64,000 bases of DNA from NCBI RefSeq assembly GCF_900107455.1, contig NZ_FNQB01000001.1, positions 2,959,954 to 3,023,953 on the forward strand, given 5' to 3'. The stretch's first letter is position 1. Every line of letters starts with the position of its first letter. The translations under genes were made by a program, and so were the position numbers. Under the pieces are notes generated by a model. The model saw nothing but the letters and a program-made list of their open reading frames with translations, was not told the origin of the DNA and ran no database searches. Source of the stretch: Asanoa ishikariensis. Its GTDB lineage: Bacteria > Actinomycetota > Actinomycetes > Mycobacteriales > Micromonosporaceae. This document shows, one piece after another, positions 27,617-37,015 of the stretch.

Positions 27617-28930
27617 CTAGATCAAGATCGTTTTTATGACGATGGCGGTGACCGCGCCGGCGGCGACCAGCAACAGCGGGGTCGGCACGGTCTCGCCGCC
27701 CTGGTGGCGGGGTGCCACCGCGGCCATCGTCAGCCAGGGGAAGAACGGCAGCCACGAGGTCTCGGCTCCGCCCCGGGCCAGGCCGTTGATCAAGGTGAAC
27801 AGCACACCGATGCCGGCCGCGACCAGGAACGGCCAGCCTGGCGTATTGCGCGACTTGCGCAAACTGGCATAGAGCGCCGGTCCGGCCGCCAGCAGCAGCA
27901 CGACCAGGCTGATCCCACTCCACCAGAGCACGGACCGGTGCGGTTCGACGCGTACGGCGAAATCGTGCCGGGCGTCCATCAGCCCGTCGACCCAGTTGAA
28001 GCCGAGCCGTTCGGCGGTGACCACGGGGATCAGCGCACCCAGGCCGGTGAACAGGTTGAGCGCCGCCCGCCGCCGGGCGAAGTAGAGGAACGCCGCGGCC
28101 AGGCCCAGCCAGGGCGCGCCGTACGCGAACAGTGCGGCGACCCCGAGTAGCAGCCCGGTCACGCTGGCCCAGATGCCGGCGCGGATGCCGGTGCGGCGCG
28201 CGTCCGAGGCGTGCACGCCGGCCGCGATCATGGCCGCGCCGAGGACCGCGACGACGCCCTCGACCCCGCCGGCCAACCAGACCGCGTACGGGGCGAGGAC
28301 GAGCACCGGCAGGTAACGGCGGGCCGCCAGATCGCCGCAAACACCGCGGACGGCGAACAGCACCAGGGGCACGACGGCCACACCGGCGGCGGTCAGCAGG
28401 AGGCCAAGTCCGATACGGTCCGTGATACCGATGCGCATCAACGCCCATAGCAGAAGGATCGGCCCCGGTGGATGGCCCCGGGCGACCACGGAAGGGATCA
28501 TCCCTTCGGTGGTGTAACCCCGCAGATAGTGAAGAGGATGGTCACCCACTCGGGTGGCGTCGGCCAGGTAGTCATCGGGGACCATCAATGGGTCGGTGAG
28601 TCCGTCGCGGCCGTTCACGAAGGCCAGCGACAGTGTCCAGAGCACCGCCACCAGCCACCCGGAAAGCAGCACGAGCGGCCAATTCATGCGCTCCCACCAC
28701 CCCCGGTAGGCCGCTGCCACGACCCCGACGGCGACCGTCGGCGCAAGCACGCTGGCCAGCGAGATCGTCAGCGCGTACGAGCCGAGGAAGGGTGCTCCGG
28801 CAGTGCCGAGCCGTGCGCCGAAACGCACCGCGAGCCACGTCGCGAGGGCGCCGACAGCGGCCAGAACGAGCCAGCCGAAGAGGTCGGTTCGCTCGTCCCG
28901 ATGGGCGGCTCGAGCCTCCTCAGGCGTCAC
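27617..28930 (-). CDS. Polytopic membrane protein resembling GT-C glycosyltransferases
   Basis: 437 residues with about 11-12 membrane helices. A periplasmic loop has the GHPPGPILLLW stretch found in many GT-C/ArnT-like enzymes and an acidic pair (PDDYLADATRVGD) that could bind a lipid-linked sugar donor. The family is not certain; it could be a mannosyltransferase-like enzyme or an uncharacterised membrane protein. Converges with the ABC-F gene. Confidence 0.7.
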   Translation of the reverse strand: MTPEEARAAHRDERTDLFGWLVLAAVGALATWLAVRFGARLGTAGAPFLGSYALTISLASVLAPTVAVGVVAAAYRGWWERMNWPLVLLSGWLVAVLWTLSLAFVNGRDGLTDPLMVPDDYLADATRVGDHPLHYLRGYTTEGMIPSVVARGHPPGPILLLWALMRIGITDRIGLGLLLTAAGVAVVPLVLFAVRGVCGDLAARRYLPVLVLAPYAVWLAGGVEGVVAVLGAAMIAAGVHASDARRTGIRAGIWASVTGLLLGVAALFAYGAPWLGLAAAFLYFARRRAALNLFTGLGALIPVVTAERLGFNWVDGLMDARHDFAVRVEPHRSVLWWSGISLVVLLLAAGPALYASLRKSRNTPGWPFLVAAGIGVLFTLINGLARGGAETSWLPFFPWLTMAAVAPRHQGGETVPTPLLLVAAGAVTAIVIKTILI

Positions 28931-29069
28931 GGGCCATCACGGTATCGGGTTGCCGACAGTACCGTGCGTGTCGGTTGGCGAAGAGTTGATATCTAGCGCA
29001 TGATCGTCCGAGGCGGTCTAATAGGTGGGACCGCATGAAACCGCACAGTCTGGGACGTGAGGAATCAAC

Positions 29070-29297
29070 ATGGCAGCCACCGGCACAGCCACCAGCACTG
29101 AGAAGGGTCGCCGGATCGTCGGGGCCGAGCGGCAGACGCTGGCCAAGGACCTGGTCAAGCGGTACACCTCCGGTGAGAGCATCCGCGCACTCGCGGCCTC
29201 GACCGGTCGTTCCTACGGTTTCGTCCACCGGGTCCTGACGGAATCGGGCGTCCAGCTTCGCCAGCGGGGCGGAGCACGCCGCCGCAAGAAGGCCTGA
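29070..29297 (+). CDS. Small conserved helix-turn-helix protein
   Basis: 75 residues. The HTH is clear: LAKDLVKRYTSGESIRALAA, TGRSYGFVHRVL, then a basic tail (RQRGGARRRKKA). Proteins of this type are conserved in actinobacteria, often near ABC-F and enoyl-CoA hydratase genes as here; the gene order is from memory. GAGGAAT lies upstream of ATG 29070. DNA-binding role likely, targets unknown. Confidence 0.9.
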   Translation: MAATGTATSTEKGRRIVGAERQTLAKDLVKRYTSGESIRALAASTGRSYGFVHRVLTESGVQLRQRGGARRRKKA

Positions 29298-29343
29298 CCC
29301 CCATCCCTCCCGGTTTCCCGCCGGTCGTGGATCGTTGCCCGCG

Positions 29344-30096
29344 ATGACCACCAGCGGGGTAGAGCTCAACCACGCCGGGCCGGTCGCGACCGTGACGTTG
29401 CGCCGGCCCGACGTGCTCAACGCACAGACGCCGGCCACCTGGGCCGCCTTGCGCGAGATCGGCCGCGATTTGCCGGGCGACGTGCGCGTCGTCGTGGTGC
29501 GGGGCGAGGGGCGGGCGTTCTCCTCCGGCCTCGACGTCACCTCCGGCGCTCCTGCCTTCATCGCCGAGCTCACGTCGCTGCCGCCTGTTGAGGCCGCTTC
29601 CCGGATCCAGCCGGCCCAGGAGGGCTTCACCTGGCTCCATCGGCCCGACATCATCTCGGTGGCCGCGGTGCAGGGGCACGCGATCGGGGCGGGGTTCCAG
29701 CTCGCGCTCGCCTGTGACCTGCGGGTGCTGGCCGACGACGCGCGGCTGACGATGGCGGAGATAACGCTCGGGCTGATCCCCGATCTCGCGGGCTCGAAGC
29801 GGCTCGTGGAGCTTGTCGGATATGCGCGGGCCCTGGAAATCTGCCTGACGGCTCGGCGGATCGGGGCCGACGAGGCGTTGCGGCTCGGTCTCGCCACCGT
29901 GGTCGTACCCCGTGCGGATCTCGACTCGGCGGTGTCCGACCTGGTCGCCGCGGTGCTCGCGGCGCCCCGCGACGCCGTCGTCGAGATGAAGGCGCTGCTG
30001 TTTGGTGCTGCTGGGCGGTCCTGGCCGGAGCAGCTCGCGGCCGAGCGTGAGGCGCAGGTGCGGCGGCTGCGGGATCTGGCCGGGCTGGGGGAGTGA
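29344..30096 (+). CDS. Enoyl-CoA hydratase/isomerase family protein
   Basis: 250 residues of the crotonase fold. The oxyanion-hole segments are GRAFSSGLDVTSG and QGHAIGAGFQLALACDLR, and the C-terminal half has EITLGLIPDLAGSKRLVELVG. At the position of the second catalytic Glu of hydratases the sequence reads IPDLAGS, so isomerase or other crotonase chemistry is possible. ATG 29344; no strong ribosome-binding site. It may be read from the small HTH gene 46 bases upstream. Confidence 0.9.
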   Translation: MTTSGVELNHAGPVATVTLRRPDVLNAQTPATWAALREIGRDLPGDVRVVVVRGEGRAFSSGLDVTSGAPAFIAELTSLPPVEAASRIQPAQEGFTWLHRPDIISVAAVQGHAIGAGFQLALACDLRVLADDARLTMAEITLGLIPDLAGSKRLVELVGYARALEICLTARRIGADEALRLGLATVVVPRADLDSAVSDLVAAVLAAPRDAVVEMKALLFGAAGRSWPEQLAAEREAQVRRLRDLAGLGE

Positions 30097-30185
30097 AGGC
30101 TCCTCGGGAAGATCCGGATTGCTCCCAATGTTGTCGTACCCGTCGGGGAGACTGACCCCGTCAACCGACAGCTAGGGGGCACGGG

Positions 30186-32138
30186 GTGACTCCGCCAGGC
30201 GGAATGAACGCGTGGACGATGCTCCGCGCCGAGCGCGACCGCGACTCGATCGCGACACACAAGCTCGCCCGGGGCACCTGGCGGCGGATCATGCGATTCG
30301 CCCGGCCATATCGCCTCGACATGTCGGTCTTCCTGGTCACGGTGGTGATCGGCGCGGCCATCGGTGTCGCGACGCCGATCCTGGCCGGCCGGGTGATCAA
30401 CACGATCACCCGCGGTGGCTCGGGCGCGGCGGCCGAGATCGTCCGGATCGCGGTACTGATCGCCATCCTGGCGGTCGTCGACGCGCTGCTCTCGCTCGCC
30501 CAACGGTGGTATTCGGCGCGCATCGGCGAGGGCATCATCCTCGACCTGCGCACCCGGGTCTACGACCACGTCCAACGGATGCCCCTGGCCTTCTTCACCC
30601 GCACCCAGACCGGCGCGCTGGTCAGCCGGCTCAACAACGACGTGCTGGGCGCGCAGCGCGCGTTCACCTCCACGCTCTCCGGCGTGGTCAGCAACACGAT
30701 CCAGCTGGTGCTCACCGCGGTCGTGATGTTCACCCTCTCCTGGCAGATCACTCTGCTGTCGCTCGCGCTGCTTCCGATGTTCATCATCCCGGCCCGCCGG
30801 GTCGGGCGAAAGCTGGCCGCGATCACGAAGGAGTCATACAACCTCGACGCCAAGATGAACGCCACTATGACCGAGCGGTTCGGCGTCTCCGGCGCGCTGC
30901 TGGTCAAGCTGTTCGGCCGGCCCGAGCTCGAGGCGCGGCGGTTCGGCGACCGGGCCGCGCGGGTGCGCGACATCGGCATCCAGCAGGCGATGTTCTCCCG
31001 CACGTTCTTCGTCGCGATGCTGCTGGTGGCCTCGCTGGCGCAGGCGCTGACCTACGGCCTGGGCGGCTACTACGCGGTGACCGGAGCCGTCAGCGCCGGC
31101 ACGGTGGTCACCCTCGCGCTGCTGCTGACCCGGCTCTACGGCCCGCTGACCGCGCTGTCCAACGTCCGGGTCGACGTGATGGGCGCGCTGGTGTCCTTCG
31201 ACCGGGTCTTCGAGGTGCTCGACCTGACGCCCGCGATCACCGAGAAGCCCGACGCGGTCACCATCCCGCGCAACGCCGGCTCGGTCGAGTTCCGCGACGT
31301 GAGCTTCCGCTACCCGTCGGCGGCCGAGGTCTCGCTGGCCTCCCTCGAAGACGTCTCGGTCCTCGACCGCACGGTCTCCGCGCCGGTGCTGCACGGCATC
31401 TCGTTCCAGGTCGAGCCCGGGCAGATGATCGCCCTGGTCGGCCCGTCCGGTGCGGGCAAGTCGACGACGTCGATGCTGGTCTCCCGGGTCTACGACGCCA
31501 CCGGCGGCTCCGTCCGGGTCGGCGGCGTCGACGTCCGCGACGCGACCCTCGACTCGCTCCGCGACTCGATCGGCGTGGTCACGCAAGACGCCCACCTGTT
31601 TCACGAGACGATCGCCGAGAACCTGCGCTACGCCAAACCGGACGCCACCGACGACGACATCTGGGCGGCCCTGGCGGGCGCGCAGATCGCCGACCTGGTC
31701 CGCGACCTACCCGACGGCCTGGAGACGATGGTCGGCGAACGCGGCTACCGCTTCTCGGGCGGCGAGAAACAACGCATCGCCATCGCCCGCCTGCTGCTCA
31801 AGGCCCCCTCGGTGGTCATCCTCGACGAGGCCACGGCCCACCTCGACTCGGAGTCAGAGGCCGCGGTCCAACGCGCCCTGTCGACGGCCCTCGCGGGCCG
31901 CACGGCCCTGGTCATCGCCCACCGCCTCTCCACGGTCCGCGAAGCAGACCAGATCCTGGTCCTCAACCACGGCCACATCGTCGAACGCGGCCGCCACGAA
32001 GACCTGGTCGCCGCGGACGGCCTTTACGCGGAGCTCTACCGCACACAGTTCGCGGTAGCCGACTCCCCAACCCCCTACACCGACGACGACCCGGAAGTCA
32101 TCGTCACGGTCCCGGACACCGCCGCAGCCCGCGACTAA
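30186..32138 (+). CDS. ABC exporter half-transporter (fused permease and ATPase)
   Basis: 650 residues with GTG start. About six membrane helices in residues 45-330, then an ATPase domain at 365-620: Walker A GPSGAGKST, Q-loop TQDAHL, signature FSGGEKQR, Walker B VVILDEATAHLD and the switch His in IAHRLSTV. Type IV (MsbA/LmrA-like) exporter, probably a homodimer. The N-terminal RDSIATHKLARGTWRRIMRF is typical of actinobacterial members. Substrate unknown. Confidence 0.93.
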   Translation: MTPPGGMNAWTMLRAERDRDSIATHKLARGTWRRIMRFARPYRLDMSVFLVTVVIGAAIGVATPILAGRVINTITRGGSGAAAEIVRIAVLIAILAVVDALLSLAQRWYSARIGEGIILDLRTRVYDHVQRMPLAFFTRTQTGALVSRLNNDVLGAQRAFTSTLSGVVSNTIQLVLTAVVMFTLSWQITLLSLALLPMFIIPARRVGRKLAAITKESYNLDAKMNATMTERFGVSGALLVKLFGRPELEARRFGDRAARVRDIGIQQAMFSRTFFVAMLLVASLAQALTYGLGGYYAVTGAVSAGTVVTLALLLTRLYGPLTALSNVRVDVMGALVSFDRVFEVLDLTPAITEKPDAVTIPRNAGSVEFRDVSFRYPSAAEVSLASLEDVSVLDRTVSAPVLHGISFQVEPGQMIALVGPSGAGKSTTSMLVSRVYDATGGSVRVGGVDVRDATLDSLRDSIGVVTQDAHLFHETIAENLRYAKPDATDDDIWAALAGAQIADLVRDLPDGLETMVGERGYRFSGGEKQRIAIARLLLKAPSVVILDEATAHLDSESEAAVQRALSTALAGRTALVIAHRLSTVREADQILVLNHGHIVERGRHEDLVAADGLYAELYRTQFAVADSPTPYTDDDPEVIVTVPDTAAARD

Positions 32139-32211
32139 CCACGCCCTGCCACCAGGCCTGCCACCCACCCGGCGGCGTCGCCTGAGAGACCTGGCTCAGC
32201 CCCGAACCCGG

Positions 32212-32239
32212 GGCGTGTTCCCGTGGCGGGATACACGCC
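32212..32239 (+). terminator. Strong hairpin after the ABC exporter
   Basis: GGCGTGT-TCCCG pairs with CGGGA-ACACGCC around a 3-base loop with one bulged T, 74 bases after the exporter stop. It has no U tract, which is common in high-GC actinobacteria. The hairpin is seen; termination is inferred. Confidence 0.4.
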
Positions 32240-32330
32240 ACAACTGCGTACCGTCCGGACGGTTGTCCCTGGTCGCGGACGTGTACGTCAGCGACTGACC
32301 GCGCCGTAGGGGTCGCCGGATGGGCAACAG

Positions 32331-32391
32331 GTGTGAGGACCTGCGCATGTGGGCGGCGTGAGGCGTGGATCATGGCAGGCAGCCTCGGCGG
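32331..32391 (+). repeat. Direct repeat, copy A
   Basis: About 61 bases beginning GTGTGAGGACCTGCGCA, matching copy B at 33146-33206 at roughly 80% by eye, same orientation, 815 bases apart. It flanks the small gene at 32688. Origin unknown. Confidence 0.7.
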
Positions 32392-32687
32392 GGTACCAGA
32401 TCCGCCTGGACAGGGAGCGTCACCGTTTCGGTTGGCGCGCAGGGATGCACGCGATCTACGGAGTGTCCAATGTGACCGGCTCGGAGGAGATGGCTAGAGC
32501 GGTCGAGGAGCTGACCGCAGGTGGACGTTCCCGGCCACGAAGGTTGCCGACATCGAGCTCGTCCGGCGATGGGCAGAACGCAACGAAGAGGAGTGATCCA
32601 CGACCCGCGATGTCCGAGGTCGTGCCGAAATTCTGACCCGATACGTGCTCAGGGTCGCTCGGTGGCGAAGTCGGTAGCCTCTTGCCG

Positions 32688-32960
32688 GTGAGATTCGCTG
32701 CTGGACCACCGAGTCGCTGGCTTGTCGAGCTGCGCTCTGGTGGAGTCATCGAACTGGCGGCTGACGCTTACACCGCATCCGGGGGAGACCTGGTTTTCTC
32801 AATCTTGGTAGACGCGACGGTTCAGGAGCAGGCCGACGTCCAGGTGATCGGGCGAGCGCCCGCTGATCCGGAGCGCGTGATGGTTGTTGTGGCACGCATT
32901 CGAGAACGGGACGTTGCTGCTGTGGAAGGCGGAGAACCCTGGCGTTCGGGGGCGGGGTAG
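32688..32960 (+). CDS. Small conserved-looking hypothetical protein
   Basis: About 90 residues. It begins MRFAAGPPSRWLVELRSGGV and continues with regular alternating strands (DLVFSILVDATVQE, VMVVVARI), like small soluble actinobacterial proteins of unknown function. GTG 32688 is preceded by TAGCCT and exactly 7 bases, the leaderless pattern, which supports this start over TTG 32682. It sits between two direct repeats. Confidence 0.6.
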   Translation: MRFAAGPPSRWLVELRSGGVIELAADAYTASGGDLVFSILVDATVQEQADVQVIGRAPADPERVMVVVARIRERDVAAVEGGEPWRSGAG

Positions 32961-33376
32961 CGGCGTGCAGCGCCGGCCTCGGCGATGTCATCCCACAGGC
33001 CCTTGCCGAGGCCACCCCTCGATGCGTGGATTCCCAGCCCTACGCTCGGCTGGTTGAGGATCGCGCGGTGCGCAGGTTCGAGCCCCACCTCGAAGCGCCG
33101 AGACGCGCCCCCAGACGCCGTTGGGGGTTGCCCTGTGGGTGGGTGGTGTGGGGACCTGCGCACGTGAAAGGCGTGAGGTGTGGATCAGGGCCGGCAGCAT
33201 CAGGGGGCCTTTGGCCGCTGGAGAGCCGCATCCATTTCTGTCGATGAGTGCGCTGTCGATGGGGTGAACTTGATCTGGTGGACCTCGTCCTGTCCTGCCC
33301 CCGGCGGTCTCGGGCGGGTTGATCTCCGCGGCTGAGGAGGAGCGGCCGGGCCCGCCGGTTCGCGGGCCCGGGTTGC
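32961..33376. other. 416-base stretch without a convincing gene
   Basis: Open frames here are short and of low-complexity composition. It contains direct repeat copy B and a GGTTCGAGCCCC word near 33077 that looks like a tRNA T-arm but has no matching stem or body. I see no RNA gene or promoter of note. Confidence 0.5.
33146..33206 (+). repeat. Direct repeat, copy B
   Basis: Begins GTGTGGGGACCTGCGCA; the conserved core GGCGTGAGG-N-GTGGATCA is shared with copy A. Differences are scattered single bases plus one 3-base block, so the copies have diverged. Confidence 0.7.
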
Positions 33377-33847
33377 TCACAGCGGGCCGAGGACCTCCTC
33401 GGGTGACGCATCCAGCGAGAGCGTCTCGAGCACGGTGAGCAGCTGACGTTCCTCGTAACGGAAATGGCTCTCCATAATGGCTGCGACGCCATCGAGGTGA
33501 CGATCCAACTCCGTGACCGGTGCGGACCGATCGAGCGCGGCCTGCAGGCCGCCGAGCAGGTGGGCGATCATCGAGTGGTCCTGGGTGAGCTGGCGGAGCA
33601 CGGGTGCGAGCTTCGGGTGGGCCGCTTTGATCGCAGGGAAGAGGGTGTGGTCCTCGCCCCGATGGTGCCCGTCAAGGGCGGCGCAGAACCCATGGCAGTA
33701 CAGGAGCAGGTCACGGGTGGCCGCCTCGCCGGAGCGGCCTTCGGAAATCGCCGTGCGGGTGAGGTCGAGCGCTTCGCGCAGGCGTGTGTGCACCTGGCGA
33801 AGCTCATGGCTCCAGGCGATGAGCCTGGTCGTCTCGCGCTCAGTCAC
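33377..33847 (-). CDS. Hemerythrin (HHE) domain protein
   Basis: 156 residues, GTG start. Four-helix HHE metal site: SHELRQVHTRLREAL, DGHHRGEDHTLFPAI, DHSMIAHLLGGL and MESHFRYEERQLL supply the His/Glu/Asp ligands of a diiron centre. Bacterial members bind O2, NO or act in iron or stress responses. Stands alone, 270 bases past the small gene, at the edge of a region with a decayed recombinase. Confidence 0.9.
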   Translation of the reverse strand: MTERETTRLIAWSHELRQVHTRLREALDLTRTAISEGRSGEAATRDLLLYCHGFCAALDGHHRGEDHTLFPAIKAAHPKLAPVLRQLTQDHSMIAHLLGGLQAALDRSAPVTELDRHLDGVAAIMESHFRYEERQLLTVLETLSLDASPEEVLGPL

Positions 33848-34079
33848 GCGAAGACGAAGGATGCGACGTCAATATCGTCGGTCTCCCTCGGTCGGGCGCC
33901 TCCATGCCTGACACGGTCTGCCATCGGCACGCGACGCTACCCGAAAGCTTAGTTCATCGAGATCAGTTGACGGACAGGCGAAGATCGCCGTGGTCGGGCC
34001 GCGCACGCTTCTGCCGCGATTCCCTTGCCTGTCATGGCAGAGCCGGTGCTGAGCGGACCTCGTCGGCGTCGGAAGAGCG

Positions 34080-34420
34080 GGCACGGCTACTGCCTCGGCT
34101 GCTGCCCTCGCGCTAGCCCGGCAGATCAAGGCCCACTCCCGCAGTGTCGAGTCATCCTGACCATCTACGAGATGAAACGCCTCGGAGGTCCGCATCGTCC
34201 GCGCCGTGCGCCGGGCCAGAGCACGGTGGTACGGGCAACCGAGCGCCTGCGCTACGGCGCGGAACTCACCGCCCTGGCCGACCGCCTCACCGCTCACGGC
34301 CTGATCCTGGAAATGCTCGCCGGACCCCTGCCCGGCCTCTACGACCCCCACGGGCCCGGCCGGATCCTTTCTCCGCGATGGCCGAGGGCAAGGTGGATGA
34401 AGCAAGAACCGGTTGCCAGT
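34080..34420 (+). pseudogene. Decayed serine recombinase (resolvase) fragment
   Basis: Pieces of a resolvase-type recombinase in three frames: ALALARQIKAHS (frame of 34104), then CRVILTIYEMKRLG and, after about 20 extra codons, AELTALADRLTAHGLILEML and AGPLPGLYDPHGPGRIL (frame of 34136), then FSAMAEGKVDEA (frame of 34378). Intact relatives read as one chain through these motifs. The N-terminal catalytic Ser region and the C-terminal DNA-binding part are missing. At least two frameshifts; a remnant of a mobile element. Confidence 0.75.
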
Positions 34421-34475
34421 CTGGTGGGCGTCGCCTACCTCGGCCGTCGACGCCCACCAGGCAGAGAACGTTGTG

Positions 34476-35765
34476 CTACCGCGCCGCAGCCGTGGGGAGG
34501 ACGCGCAGCCGGCTGACCGGTGAAGCGACGAGCGCGATCACTACCGCTGCCGAGGCGGTGGACGCGGCTGCCAACGCGGATCTGGCGCCGATGGCCCCTG
34601 CGAGAAAGCCTGCGGTGAGTCCGCCGAGCGCTCCGCCGCCGAACAGCAGGGTTCGGAAGACCGCGGTCATCCGAGCCATCATCGGCTGCGGGGTGAGTGC
34701 CTGGCGAAGGCTCACGATGATGACGCCGGCCACGCCGAGTCCTAGGTAGGTGGTGAAGAAGGACAGGGTGAACATCGCCGTCATCACTGGGCGGGGACCG
34801 GCGGCCGCGACGATCATTGCCGGCCCGAGCAGCAGGGCGGACTGGGCGATGAGGTAGACCCGGCCGATGGGGAAACGGTCTATCAGCTTCCGGGAGATGA
34901 CCGCCCCGAGCAGGCCTCCGACCGATGCCGTTGCGAAGATGCCGCCGAGGGTGGTCGAGCTCAGGTGCACGTCCCGCGTGCCGTACAGCAGGAACATCGT
35001 CCAGATCGTGATCATCGAGAAGTTGCAGCAGAACCCGATGATCGCCAGCCACCGCAGGATGCGGTCGTGCAGCACCCAACGCAGACCATCGCGTAACTCG
35101 GTTCCGAGGTGGCGGTCCTGCGCCGCCCGCGTCGGTCGGGGCTCGGGGGTGCGGATCAGCAGGAGCGACACGACCGAGACCAGGAAGGAGCAGGCGTTGG
35201 CGATCAGTGCCATGGGTGCGGTCAGGATGCCGATCAGGACACCGGCGAGGCCGGGCCCGGCCACGTCCGCTACGGACGAGCTGACGCCCATCTTGGCGCT
35301 GGCCTCGACGTAGTGCCTGGGGTCGCGGATAAGGGTGGGCACATAGGACATCCAGCTCACGTCGAAGAGCACGGAGGCGACGCCGATCGCGCTCGCGATG
35401 ACCAGCAGCGCTGTCAGGTTCAATGCGTGCGTCGAGTGGAGGATCGGCACCATCGCCAGCAGCGCCAGCCGGGTCAGGTTGGCGGCGAGCATCACGTTGC
35501 GTCGGCGGGCGCGGTCAACCCAGACTCCGAACACCAATGCCAGGCCGATGTACGGGGCCAGTTGCAGGAAGCGCAGGATGCCGACCTGCTCATCGGTGGC
35601 GCTGAAGGCGTGGATCGCCATCAGGGGTAGGGCGAGGTTGGTGACCTGCGTGCCGAGTAGCGACACGGTCTCGCCGAGCCAGAACGTGAGGAAGTCGCGG
35701 TTGCGCCACAGGCTTGCCAGAGCCGTGGCGGGTGGAGCCTGGCTGGTGGTGTCTACAGTCGACAT
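34476..35765 (-). CDS. MFS transporter (enterobactin-exporter-like, MFS_3 type)
   Basis: 429 residues with about 12 hydrophobic segments. FWLGETVSLLGTQVTNLALP at the N-terminus and GVWVDRARRRNVML in the first cytoplasmic loop are typical of MFS_3 exporters. The start is ATG 35765, five bases after the PLP-enzyme stop, with AAGGGAA before it, so it is cotranscribed with that enzyme. It probably moves the product or substrate of the PLP enzyme. Confidence 0.88.
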   Translation of the reverse strand: MSTVDTTSQAPPATALASLWRNRDFLTFWLGETVSLLGTQVTNLALPLMAIHAFSATDEQVGILRFLQLAPYIGLALVFGVWVDRARRRNVMLAANLTRLALLAMVPILHSTHALNLTALLVIASAIGVASVLFDVSWMSYVPTLIRDPRHYVEASAKMGVSSSVADVAGPGLAGVLIGILTAPMALIANACSFLVSVVSLLLIRTPEPRPTRAAQDRHLGTELRDGLRWVLHDRILRWLAIIGFCCNFSMITIWTMFLLYGTRDVHLSSTTLGGIFATASVGGLLGAVISRKLIDRFPIGRVYLIAQSALLLGPAMIVAAAGPRPVMTAMFTLSFFTTYLGLGVAGVIIVSLRQALTPQPMMARMTAVFRTLLFGGGALGGLTAGFLAGAIGARSALAAASTASAAVVIALVASPVSRLRVLPTAAAR

Positions 35766-35770
35766 TTCCC

Positions 35771-37015
35771 TTACCTGCCGGCCGAAGGACTGGCGGCGAG
35801 CGCCGCGACCGCGCCGGCGACCGCATCCACCTCGTCCTCGGTGTTGTAGTAGTGCGGTGACAGGCGCATGGCCCAGGTGATGTCCTTGTCGGCGAAGTCG
35901 AACTGGGCGAACTCCCGGAAACTGAGCGCCGAGTTGATCCGGCGATGGTCCATGGCCTGTTTGAACGGTTGTGGCGACCATCCGGCGACGTCGAAGGTGA
36001 CCAGCGCGGCAGGGCGTGGGCCGCGGTCGAGCACGCGTACGCCGGGGATCTGGGCCAGTTGCTCGCGCAACCGGGTGGCCAACTCGGGCGTACGCCGGGA
36101 GATCGGCTCGATGCCGACCGCGAGGGCGTAGCGGGTGGCGACGGCGCTGCCGATGACGGCGGCGTAGGGGAACTCCCAGTCCTCGAAGCGCGCGGCGGTG
36201 TCGACCGGCCGGTAGGTGTCCGGCCCGGTCCAACGGGCGCCGTACATGTCGATGAACAGCGGCTCGTACCCGGCCCGCAGGACGCGGTCGCTGACGTAGA
36301 GGAAGCCGGTGCCGCGCGGCCCGCGCAGGAATTTTCGGCAGGTCGCGGTGAGGAAGTCGCAGCCGATCTCGTCGACGTTGATCGGGTACTGGCCGACTGA
36401 CTGGCAGGCATCGACCAGATACATCAGGTCGAGCTCACGGCAGTGGCGGCCGATCTCCGCGACGGGCTGGACCAGACCGGAGTTCGTGGGGATCTGTGTA
36501 GCGGCGACCAGCCGCGGCCGCCGCGCGCGCATGAGCGCGGCCATCGCGTCGACGTCCACGCCGCTGCCGTCGGGATGATCGGCGGCGTGCACGATCTCGA
36601 TCCCGAATCGCTTGCGCAGTGACAGGAAGGCGATCTGGTTGGAGATGAAGTCGTTGCGGGTGGTGAGGATGACGTCGCCGGGCTCGAACGGGATGGATGA
36701 CAGCGCCCGTGTGTAGGCGTCGGTGGCGCTGGCGGCGAACGCGATGTTGCCCGGTCCGGAACCGATCAGGTCCGCGACCGCGGCGTAGAAGTCGCCGACC
36801 TGGACAGCCCTGGCGTCGGAGGCCTCGTAGCCGCCGACGCGCGCCTCCAGGTCCAAGTGCTCGACGATCGCCCGGTGCACCGGGCGGGCCAGCAGACCGC
36901 AGCCGGCGTTGTTGAAGTGGATGACCGTCTCGCAGCCGGGAGTATCTGCCCGCAGCGCCGGGACGTCGAGGAGCGGTTCTCCGATCGACACGAAAGCGCT
37001 ATTGTTGTCTCTCAT
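35771..37015 (-). CDS. Class V aminotransferase-fold PLP enzyme (EgtE/cysteine desulfurase-like)
   Basis: 414 residues. N-terminal VIHFNNAGCGLLARPV, central YLVDACQSVGQYPINVDEIG (PLP-binding Asp), and the lysine loop LTATCRKFLRGPRGTGFLYV. The RKFLRGPRGTGFLYV loop is that of the EgtE/isopenicillin-epimerase-like branch of class V, so C-S lyase or epimerase chemistry is more likely than transamination. ATG 37015 interlocks with the divergent MocR start (CATG); GTG 36991 is a plausible later start. Likely regulated by that MocR protein. Confidence 0.87.
   Translation of the reverse strand: MRDNNSAFVSIGEPLLDVPALRADTPGCETVIHFNNAGCGLLARPVHRAIVEHLDLEARVGGYEASDARAVQVGDFYAAVADLIGSGPGNIAFAASATDAYTRALSSIPFEPGDVILTTRNDFISNQIAFLSLRKRFGIEIVHAADHPDGSGVDVDAMAALMRARRPRLVAATQIPTNSGLVQPVAEIGRHCRELDLMYLVDACQSVGQYPINVDEIGCDFLTATCRKFLRGPRGTGFLYVSDRVLRAGYEPLFIDMYGARWTGPDTYRPVDTAARFEDWEFPYAAVIGSAVATRYALAVGIEPISRRTPELATRLREQLAQIPGVRVLDRGPRPAALVTFDVAGWSPQPFKQAMDHRRINSALSFREFAQFDFADKDITWAMRLSPHYYNTEDEVDAVAGAVAALAASPSAGR

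Larger units (their letters stand above)
32139..32687. other. 549-base stretch without a convincing gene
   Basis: Holds a strong hairpin, a GC palindrome CCGTCCGGACGG (32251-32262), one copy of a direct repeat, and a possible frameshifted gene remnant: MHAIYGVSNVTGSEEMARAV in one frame near 32445-32505, continuing as TFPATKVADIELVRRWAERN in another frame and ending at 32596. The composition looks less coding than its neighbours. Confidence 0.5.

Noticed and set aside
30212..32185. 657-residue frame over the ABC exporter
   Set aside because: Shadow frame with Arg/His/Pro-rich composition; the exporter frame has all ABC motifs.
33060..33110. tRNA-like T-arm word (GGTTCGAGCCCC)
   Set aside because: Flanking bases do not form the T stem, and no acceptor or anticodon arm can be folded.
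32139..33376. CRISPR-like array suggested by repeated motifs
   Set aside because: Only two diverged repeats 815 bases apart; no regular spacing or cas genes.
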